Below, piece after piece: positions 15,114 through 21,277 of a stretch of DNA of 21,277 nucleotides. The position numbers and the translations under genes were made by a program. Numbering within the stretch: position 1 is the stretch's first letter; each line of letters starts with the position of its first letter. The notes beneath the pieces were generated by a model. The model was not told the DNA's origin. It ran no database searches and worked only from the letters and a program-made list of their open reading frames with translations. Source of the DNA: JAGKXC01 sp964554385 (GTDB taxonomy: Bacteria > Bacteroidota > Bacteroidia > NS11-12g > UBA955); assembly GCA_964554385.1 (NCBI GenBank), contig CAZKOM010000035.1, positions 1 to 21,277 on the forward strand, given 5' to 3'.

Positions 15114-15422
15114 ATGATTGTTTATAACGTTACTTGCAATATGGATAAGCCATTGGCTCCAACATGGCTCAATTGGATGTTTCAAGAACATATTCCAGAA
15201 GTAATGCAAAGTGGATGTTTTTTGGAATGTAAAGTATTAAAATTACTTACCGAAGCAGAAGACAACCAAGGTGTCAATTACGCTATCCAATATACCGCGA
15301 GCAGCATGGAAGAGTATGAGCGATATAAACAAAATTTCGCCCCTGCTTTACAGCAAAAAACCAAAGATAAATTTGGTGATCAAGTATTAGCCTTCCGAAG
15401 TTTATTGGAAGTTATTAATTGA
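15114..15422 (+). CDS. DUF4286 family protein
   Basis: A 102-residue soluble protein matching the DUF4286 pattern common in Bacteroidota: MIVYNVTCNMD start, W..WM...HIPEVM, then Q...Y.....EY..Y.....P.L......FGD....FRSLLEV. The fold is probably a ferredoxin-like alpha/beta barrel dimer of the kind seen in ABM or EthD-type proteins, but this is inference. No function is known to me. The ATG is 1 bp after the purS stop and its own stop is 4 bp before mnmH, so all three are very likely co-transcribed and perhaps translationally coupled. Confidence 0.88.
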   Translation: MIVYNVTCNMDKPLAPTWLNWMFQEHIPEVMQSGCFLECKVLKLLTEAEDNQGVNYAIQYTASSMEEYERYKQNFAPALQQKTKDKFGDQVLAFRSLLEVIN

Positions 15423-15426
15423 TTAC

Positions 15427-16479
15427 ATGCACGGTGTTAAACCCTGGAAAATAGAATCGGCATTAGCTAATTACGAACAATTTACCTGGGTTGACGTACG
15501 CAGCGAGAATGAATTCATTAAGGCGCACATCCCCAACTCAATCAACATTCCTATTCTAAGCAATGCCGACCGAATTGCTGTTGGCACTTGCTACAAACAA
15601 TCAGGAAGAATCGCTGCCGTGCGATTGGGCTTAGAACTAGTTGGCCCCAAATTCCCTCTTATTTACGATCAACTGTTAGCGCTATACAAAGCAGGAAAAC
15701 CCTTGATGTTTTATTGTTGGAGAGGCGGCCTTAGAAGTCAGATTGCCTCTACCCTCATGTATTGGGCAGGAGAACCAGTTAATATCGTTGAAGGGGGGTA
15801 TAAAAGTTACCGCCAATGGGCATTTCAATTGTTTGAAAAACATCATCATTTCGTTGTACTGTCTGGGTGCACAGGCTCTGGAAAAACCCAAATTCTTCAT
15901 GAATTAAAATCACAACAACTACAAATTTTGGATCTTGAAGGTTTGGCGCATCACAAAGGCAGCGTTTTGGGAGGAATCGGCCAATTACCACAACCTAGCA
16001 CAGAACATTTCGAAAATTTAATTGCGTTTGAACTGTTTACATTTCAAGATAATGAACCAATAATTGTTGAAAATGAAAGCAGGCGAATTGGAAACTGTAT
16101 ACTACCCGAAGTTCTTTGGAAAAACATGCAGGCGGTTAGAGCGATTGAAGTTTGCGTTGATTTAAACACTAGAGTTGAACGATTGTATGCTGAATATGCT
16201 CACCTGCCCGTAGACAAGCTTAAAGAGCAAACTGCCAAGCTAGTGAAACGTCTAGGTGGCCAAAATGAGAAACTGGCTCAGCAAGCTTTAGATAATGGTG
16301 ACTTCCGAACTTGGATTTCGATTTTATTGGTTTATTACGACAAAGCTTATACCAACTATCAAGCAATGTTTAACCATCAATTAGAATCTATTTCGATGCA
16401 ATGGTTTGGAGAAAACAAAAACCAAATTGATCCAACATCGTTAGATGAATTAATTAAACTTATTTACCATGAATCTTAA
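15427..16479 (+). CDS. mnmH: tRNA 2-selenouridine synthase
   Basis: 350 residues. An N-terminal rhodanese domain carries the catalytic Cys97 in YCWRGGLRSQ (E. coli SelU also uses Cys97), with an early DVRSE. A P-loop domain follows with Walker A GCTGSGKT (147-154). The enzyme replaces sulfur by selenium in 2-thiouridine at the wobble position of tRNAs for Lys, Glu and Gln, through a geranylated intermediate and with selenophosphate as donor. The genome should therefore contain selD and mnmA, which lie outside the window. The overlap with the downstream SDR gene (ATGAATCTTAA, 11 bp) shows tight operon packing. ATG start at 15427 gives a protein close to the usual length. Confidence 0.95.
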   Translation: MHGVKPWKIESALANYEQFTWVDVRSENEFIKAHIPNSINIPILSNADRIAVGTCYKQSGRIAAVRLGLELVGPKFPLIYDQLLALYKAGKPLMFYCWRGGLRSQIASTLMYWAGEPVNIVEGGYKSYRQWAFQLFEKHHHFVVLSGCTGSGKTQILHELKSQQLQILDLEGLAHHKGSVLGGIGQLPQPSTEHFENLIAFELFTFQDNEPIIVENESRRIGNCILPEVLWKNMQAVRAIEVCVDLNTRVERLYAEYAHLPVDKLKEQTAKLVKRLGGQNEKLAQQALDNGDFRTWISILLVYYDKAYTNYQAMFNHQLESISMQWFGENKNQIDPTSLDELIKLIYHES

Positions 16480-17158
16480 TAAAAAAGTGGCCGTTGTAAC
16501 CGGTGCAAACAAAGGAATTGGACTAGAATGCGTTAAACAATTATTAGCTGAAAACTGTATTGTTTATGGTATTTGTCGCAGTGGATGCAGTACTTCTCAT
16601 GAGAATTTCACTTGTTTGCATGCCGATGTAAGCAATTTGGATTCCTTAAAATCTGCAATGGAAACCATTTTGGCCAAACATGGTGCCATCGATATATTGA
16701 TTAACAATGCGGGCTTAGGATACTTCGGACTATGCGAAGAATTACCCTTAGAACAATGGCATGAAATGTTTAACACCAACGTAACGGGGTTGTTTTATGC
16801 TACACGCTTGGTTCTACCTGGCATGAAAAATCAAGGTTCTGGGCACATAATAAATATTGCATCGATTGCAGGATTGGAGGGATACCAACAGGTTTCGGGT
16901 TATTGTGCTACCAAGTTTGCCGTTCGCGGATTTAGCGATGCGTTGTACAAAGAAGTTCGCGATAAAGGAGTTAAGGTAACCTGTATTTATCCGGGATCCG
17001 TTAAGACGGATTTTTTCAGACACAACGACGCCATCACGCCCCATGACAATATGTTAATGCCGGAGGATGTAGCGGCACAAATACTTTGGTGTTTGAAAAC
17101 ACCGGATAATTTCCACAACGTAAACGTGGAGATTCGACCGTTAAAACCTCGAGGTTAA
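16469..17158 (+). CDS. Short-chain dehydrogenase/reductase
   Basis: A 229-residue classical SDR oxidoreductase. The cofactor motif TGANKGIG is at 11-18, NNAG at 79-82, the active-site tetrad Asn104, Ser132, Tyr145 and Lys149 (YCATK) is complete, and the PGSVKT segment follows. Arg37-Ser38 after the second strand hints at NADP(H) over NAD(H), which is inference. The C-terminus resembles YdfG- or sepiapterin-reductase-like members (V..IEIRP). The substrate cannot be told from sequence. It overlaps the end of mnmH by 11 bp and closes the purS run; its stop is 3 bp from the stop of convergent pyrF. Confidence 0.92.
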   Translation: MNLNKKVAVVTGANKGIGLECVKQLLAENCIVYGICRSGCSTSHENFTCLHADVSNLDSLKSAMETILAKHGAIDILINNAGLGYFGLCEELPLEQWHEMFNTNVTGLFYATRLVLPGMKNQGSGHIINIASIAGLEGYQQVSGYCATKFAVRGFSDALYKEVRDKGVKVTCIYPGSVKTDFFRHNDAITPHDNMLMPEDVAAQILWCLKTPDNFHNVNVEIRPLKPRG

Positions 17159-17161
17159 GAT

Positions 17162-17962
17162 TTACAGATACGTTTTCATCTCTGAAGCCAGTGTTCTGGC
17201 TTCCATTGCTGCAGCTTCAGCAAAATCCTCACCATTTGAAGCATACAAAATACTTCTAGAAGCATTTACAAGTAGTCCGGCATCCGCATTTAAACCTGCG
17301 GCCGAAATATCTCGTAAGCTTCCTCCTTGAGCACCTACACCTGGAACCAGTAAAAAGTGGTTAGGAATTATTTTTCTTATTTCTTCCACTTTTTCTGCTC
17401 TAGTTGCCCCAACAACAAACATCAATTGCTCTTCGGAGCCCCATTTGCATACTGTCTCAATGACCTTTTCGTATAAACGCTTGCCATTTTCTTCGGTAAG
17501 TTGAAAATCGGAATGGCCTGCATTTGAAGTTAATGCCAAACAGATAACCCATTTATTATCAAACTCTAAGAACGGCCTGATGCTATCTTCACCCATGTAC
17601 GGACTAACTGTAATCGCATCAAAGTCCATAGCTTCAAAAAATGCTTTTGCATACATGGTGCTAGTGTTTCCGATATCACCTCGTTTAGCATCGGCAATCC
17701 TTAACGTATTTGTAGGCAAATAGGACAATGTCTCTTCCATCCATTCCCAGCCTTTGCGGCCGTATTGCTCATAAAAAGCGGTATTGACCTTGTATGCAAC
17801 TGAATAAGGAATGGTTTTTTCGATGATTTCTTTATTGAATGTGAGAAGTCCATCTCCATCTTTCGTCAAATGCGCTGGAAGCTTTTCAATTTGAGTATCC
17901 AAACCCGTACACAAATAAGAAGATTTGGCTTTAATTTCCTGAACTAGTGCTTTTCTATTCAC
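17162..17962 (-). CDS. pyrF: Orotidine 5'-phosphate decarboxylase
   Basis: Last step of UMP synthesis. The 266-residue protein belongs to the longer PyrF subfamily (type 2), with GLDTQIEKLP near the start, the catalytic segment D91AKRGD96IGNT including Lys93, and LVPGVGAQGG later. The frame is open to a TTG at 17980. I place the start at the GTG at 17962, because homologues begin with NRK right after the initiator and the sequence just upstream (TTACTTTG on this strand, near 17977-17970) resembles a -7 promoter element with one mismatch. That would make a near-leaderless message. It is divergent from the large repeat protein (61 bp) and convergent with the SDR gene (3 bp). carB of the same pathway is also in the window but unlinked. 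Confidence 0.94.
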   Translation of the reverse strand: MNRKALVQEIKAKSSYLCTGLDTQIEKLPAHLTKDGDGLLTFNKEIIEKTIPYSVAYKVNTAFYEQYGRKGWEWMEETLSYLPTNTLRIADAKRGDIGNTSTMYAKAFFEAMDFDAITVSPYMGEDSIRPFLEFDNKWVICLALTSNAGHSDFQLTEENGKRLYEKVIETVCKWGSEEQLMFVVGATRAEKVEEIRKIIPNHFLLVPGVGAQGGSLRDISAAGLNADAGLLVNASRSILYASNGEDFAEAAAMEARTLASEMKTYL

Positions 17963-18023
17963 AACTATGCAAAGTAACAACAGGAAAATGGTATTCGGGA
18001 ATTAATCGTTATTTTCGTATAAA

Positions 18024-21000
18024 ATGCTGATACGAATATTATTACTTGCTGTTATATTGTTTGTTAAACCTGTCCAATCTCAATATATAAAAATTGGAAA
18101 CGGATATATTTCTGGAACCATTGCCGGACCATTCAGTGCTTCCACCAGCAGAGACACTCAGTATTCAAAATTTGCATACATCTTTCCAAAATCAGTTTTG
18201 GGTAATTTAGTACATGGTGATACAATATCTTCCATTGAAATTTTTCGAGTTGGTGGTGCCATTCCCGACACCAATTGTGCTTTTACCATTTATATGGGTA
18301 ATACCAATCGTTCAGACTTTGGCAGCGGTAAATTATCATTTTCCGCAGAAATTTCAGCAGCAAAACAAGTAGGCACCTATAAACCAGCCGATGTTTTTAA
18401 TACCATGGAAAAGTTCTATCCTTTGGTATTTTCTAAAAAATATCGTTATGACAGTTTATCGGGCGAGAATGTAACCCTTTTCATTGAGTACAAGCAATGG
18501 AAAAAACAACCGTTGGCAATGTCCTTTTACATTGAAACGCCTAGCAGCATTACTAATTATGCAAACAACCAAACCAAATATTTAGTATCCACAACAAACC
18601 AAGATAGTCTGCCAAATTCTACTTCCTTCCATCCAACGATTGTCTTTAATTTTCCAAAGTTTCAACAAGATGTAGCGGTAATTAAAACTTATACATTGGG
18701 AAAAATTCCATTGCCATTGGGAAAGCCTGATAGTGTGCAAGTGTTAGTAAAAAACGTAGGCAAGTCGAAACTTACTAATTATTGGTTAAAAACATATTCC
18801 ATTGGAAAAAACAAGCAATTGGACAGCTTCCGTATCAGTTTAAATGTGGGCGAGGAGCAGTTTTTTAAAGTACCCTCACTCAATCCCAAAACTCACGGTC
18901 AAGACACCATTTATATAGAATCGCCTGATGTTAATGGATCCAATAATCTGGCGTGGTCTGTCCGATTGGGTAACCCTAACGTATACAGTTATAGGGACAT
19001 AACGTTATCACCAGCACCAGGTGGTATTGGATTTAACGGAAGCACCGGTGATTTTGTAGCAAAATTTTACTCGGCAAGCAATAAATATTTAAACCAAGTT
19101 ACGGTTGTTTTTGGAGGATCTGGAGTGCCTTTTCGTATTGGAATATGGGAACAAAACAAAAGTACCCGACTACCTGGCAAATTAGTTTACCAAAGTGATT
19201 CATTGATGTCCAAATCTGGTAATTACATACTCGATTTTAAAAACCCCATTATTGTAAATGGAACCTTTTATGTGGGTGTTAGGCAGTTAAACACAAATAA
19301 CGTTGCCTTTGGATATCAAATGGAAGAGCCGGTTAGACCAAATTCATTCTTCTACGCAGCCCCATTAGGTGACACCAATTGGGTTGATTTCCATCCTGAT
19401 GCTCCTTATAAATTTTTAATTGAACCCAGACTACAAGCGGACTATGATTTTGCTTGTATCAGTGCAGACTTTCCAAAAGACACAATCAATAAGTATGTCA
19501 CTGATACTTTAGCTCCAAAAGCAACCTTTGGAAATGTGGGGGTATTTAAACCCAAAGATTCTGCTGTGTTTACCGTTGAGATTTTTGCGCCGAATGGACG
19601 TGTTTACAAAGAGTCCATACAAGACACACTGAGATCTGGAGGTAGAAGAACTTATACCTTTCCCAAAACGTTTTATCCGAATAACTTGGGTGAGTACAAA
19701 ATGATTGCTTACAGCAGTCATATTCGAGACAGCATTCGTGATAATGATACGCAGATTGTAAAATTCTATGTTGGAGTTAAGCAAGATGTTGGAGTTACAA
19801 CGGTTTATGACCCAACTAACAATATGCAGTATGAATATAAAACAGACACATTGATGCCTGTTGCTACCATCAGTAATATTGGGTACGATAACATTCCTTC
19901 GTTTATTACTCGATGTGTTATCTACAAAGGAACAAAAGCGGTTTATAATGAATTCCAATCCCTGTCTCTTCCAAAATTTCAATCTAAAATTCTCTTTTGG
20001 AAAACGTATAAGTTTCAAGATACTGGTTCGCACAGGGTGGTGTTTACAACAGAATATGCCAAAGATGCATTTCGTAAGAATGATACAATTGTACGTTCTG
20101 TTTATGTGTTTAAATTAGTAGATGTTGGCGTAGACTCAATAAAGTCACCTGATAACAAACAGTTTTATTTATTAAACAAACCAATTACACCCAAGTATTT
20201 TTTCTTCAATGATGGGGCTATTAAAGCATATTCTATCCCTATTTATTGCAAGGTTTATGACCCTTCAAATAAGTTAGTATTTATGGACTCGGTTCGATAC
20301 GACATGGAACCTTACGATGGGTTTTCCTTATCGTGGACCAAATCATTTATACCTAGAAGAAAAGGCTTGCATCGACTTGTTTTCTCCACAGCACATTTTC
20401 AAGACAAATTCAAAGCCAATGATAGTTCAACGGGATTCTTCACTGTAGGTTACCCATATGACATCGAATTAACATCCATTGTGAATCCAATTAAAAACAA
20501 AGATTATACGGTGGGATATGAGTCGATAAAACCGAAAATTTACTTTAAAAACAATGGATTTATTAAGAATAACGGTCCTGTTGTATTAGAAATTTATCAC
20601 GACGGGAAGAAGGTTCATACGGATATACAAAACATCAGCATAGACACTGGTAAAACAGATTCTGTAGTTTTTAGTAAAATCTTCCGTGCTCAGAAAGTTG
20701 GCAATCATACCGTTGTAGCATTTTTTAATGGGGTAGATGAAAACTTTCGTAAAAATGACAGTATTTCTTCTTCATTTACAGCATCCATAGGAAAAGATGC
20801 ATTGCCTATCGCTTATCAATTATTACCAAACGATAGTATTTACAATGTTGGAGATACTTTGCGAGAAATTAAAGTTCTAATTGCCAATCAAGGAAAAGAC
20901 AGTATCGCCAAAGTTGTATTTAATTGCAAGGTTTACTTTCTCGGAAAAGAAATATATAACGACTTTAAAACAACATCGCTAGAAGCGAATTCCGAGGATA

Positions 21001-21277
21001 GTATTTCCTTTTTAGCGGATTTATCACTCACCAAACCAGGATATTATTTTGTTGAAATCAGAAGTTCATCTTTGGATGATCAAAACCCATTTAATGATAC
21101 TTTATTGGGTGAATTTTCAGTTATTGTAAAGCAAGATTTGGCTTTATTAGACTTCAAAAATCCGGGAATGAATGATTTACCTGATAGTACCAAATTGTGG
21201 CAACCCACAATCATCATTACTAACAAAGGTGTTGGAGATTCTACCACTTTTAGTTCAGTAATATACCAATTGCGTTC
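18024..21277 (+). CDS. Large secreted Ig/CARDB-like repeat protein, N-terminal part (runs off right edge)
   Basis: Open from an ATG at 18024 to the window edge (1,084 codons) with no stop. Residues 1-20 are a Sec signal peptide (MLIRILLLAVILFV, ending VQSQ). Residues about 21-220 form a beta-rich region with IFRVGGAIPDTNC. About 220-470 hold further beta segments, including PDSVQVLVKNVG (a CARDB-like strand) and GGIGFNGSTGDF. From about 473, tandem Ig/CARDB-like repeats follow with a period of 112-113 residues. Each ends in a marker such as IRDNDT, FRKNDT, FKANDS, FRKNDS or PFNDT (marker Asp at 575, 687, 800, 912 and 1025). Proteins built this way in Bacteroidota are usually exported by the type IX system with a C-terminal sorting domain, which would lie outside the window. 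The function is unknown; adhesion or matrix roles are guesses. It has few Cys. Confidence 0.87.
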   Translation, partial: MLIRILLLAVILFVKPVQSQYIKIGNGYISGTIAGPFSASTSRDTQYSKFAYIFPKSVLGNLVHGDTISSIEIFRVGGAIPDTNCAFTIYMGNTNRSDFGSGKLSFSAEISAAKQVGTYKPADVFNTMEKFYPLVFSKKYRYDSLSGENVTLFIEYKQWKKQPLAMSFYIETPSSITNYANNQTKYLVSTTNQDSLPNSTSFHPTIVFNFPKFQQDVAVIKTYTLGKIPLPLGKPDSVQVLVKNVGKSKLTNYWLKTYSIGKNKQLDSFRISLNVGEEQFFKVPSLNPKTHGQDTIYIESPDVNGSNNLAWSVRLGNPNVYSYRDITLSPAPGGIGFNGSTGDFVAKFYSASNKYLNQVTVVFGGSGVPFRIGIWEQNKSTRLPGKLVYQSDSLMSKSGNYILDFKNPIIVNGTFYVGVRQLNTNNVAFGYQMEEPVRPNSFFYAAPLGDTNWVDFHPDAPYKFLIEPRLQADYDFACISADFPKDTINKYVTDTLAPKATFGNVGVFKPKDSAVFTVEIFAPNGRVYKESIQDTLRSGGRRTYTFPKTFYPNNLGEYKMIAYSSHIRDSIRDNDTQIVKFYVGVKQDVGVTTVYDPTNNMQYEYKTDTLMPVATISNIGYDNIPSFITRCVIYKGTKAVYNEFQSLSLPKFQSKILFWKTYKFQDTGSHRVVFTTEYAKDAFRKNDTIVRSVYVFKLVDVGVDSIKSPDNKQFYLLNKPITPKYFFFNDGAIKAYSIPIYCKVYDPSNKLVFMDSVRYDMEPYDGFSLSWTKSFIPRRKGLHRLVFSTAHFQDKFKANDSSTGFFTVGYPYDIELTSIVNPIKNKDYTVGYESIKPKIYFKNNGFIKNNGPVVLEIYHDGKKVHTDIQNISIDTGKTDSVVFSKIFRAQKVGNHTVVAFFNGVDENFRKNDSISSSFTASIGKDALPIAYQLLPNDSIYNVGDTLREIKVLIANQGKDSIAKVVFNCKVYFLGKEIYNDFKTTSLEANSEDSISFLADLSLTKPGYYFVEIRSSSLDDQNPFNDTLLGEFSVIVKQDLALLDFKNPGMNDLPDSTKLWQPTIIITNKGVGDSTTFSSVIYQLR
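19440..21277 (+). repeat. Tandem 112-113 residue Ig/CARDB-like repeats
   Basis: Five copies and the start of a sixth lie inside the large secreted protein. Each begins with a V..V or L..L strand after the marker (QDVGVTTVYDP, VDVGVDSIKSP, YDIELTSIVNP, KDALPIAYQLLP, QDLALLDFKNP). Each has a mid-repeat (N)xG turn and ends with an [FI]xxND[ST] or PFND marker. Marker Asp spacings are 112, 113, 112 and 113 residues. The units have diverged in DNA sequence, so this is an old protein repeat and not a recent DNA duplication. Confidence 0.8.

Noticed and set aside
19509..20118. Open frames inside the large repeat gene (19509-20033 minus, 19861-20118 plus)
   Set aside because: The full-length plus frame from 18024 has a signal peptide and regular repeats across the whole region; these are shadows.

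Overview
The window looks like chromosomal DNA of an AT-rich member of the Bacteroidota. Several things point there: a secreted SprB-repeat protein and a giant secreted Ig-like repeat protein with typical Sec signal peptides, a RicT/PSP1 protein with a basic tail, a ligase-associated-type DEXH helicase, a DUF4286 protein, a short CarB, almost no Shine-Dalgarno sequences, and several upstream copies of the Bacteroidota -7 promoter element TAnnTTTG. I see no tRNA, rRNA, insertion sequence, phage gene or CRISPR array. The order or family cannot be fixed from the sequence.

Layout. 1-816 (-): 5' part of a secreted SprB-repeat protein that runs off the left edge. 868-1169: about 300 bp without a gene, holding one promoter candidate and one hairpin. 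1170-2672 (-) and 2734-3729 (+): a divergent pair made of a fused phytol kinase / phytyl-phosphate kinase-like membrane protein (VTE5-like plus DUF92/VTE6-like) and a homogentisate phytyltransferase-like UbiA prenyltransferase (VTE2-like). 3819-6650 (+): carB without the usual C-terminal regulatory domain. 6699-7214 (+): a small secreted protein of unknown function. 7217-11252 (-): Lhr-type helicase behind ricT. 11297-14787 (-): a compact five-gene run in transcription order lipoprotein, xseA, xseB, ldcA, gtrA. 14861-17158 (+): a compact four-gene run purS, DUF4286, mnmH, SDR oxidoreductase. 17162-17962 (-): pyrF. 18024 to the right edge (+): the first 1,084 residues of a large secreted protein with tandem Ig/CARDB-like repeats; no stop codon is reached.

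Most genes are housekeeping (pyrimidine and purine synthesis, DNA repair, peptidoglycan recycling, tRNA modification). The standout is the divergent pair at 1170-3729. If the family assignments hold, it joins phytol to phytyl phosphate to phytyl diphosphate (fused kinase) and then condensation with homogentisate (prenyltransferase), the core of plant and cyanobacterial tocopherol synthesis, in a genome that otherwise looks heterotrophic. The second point of interest is the very regular 112-113 residue repeat in the right-hand secreted protein.
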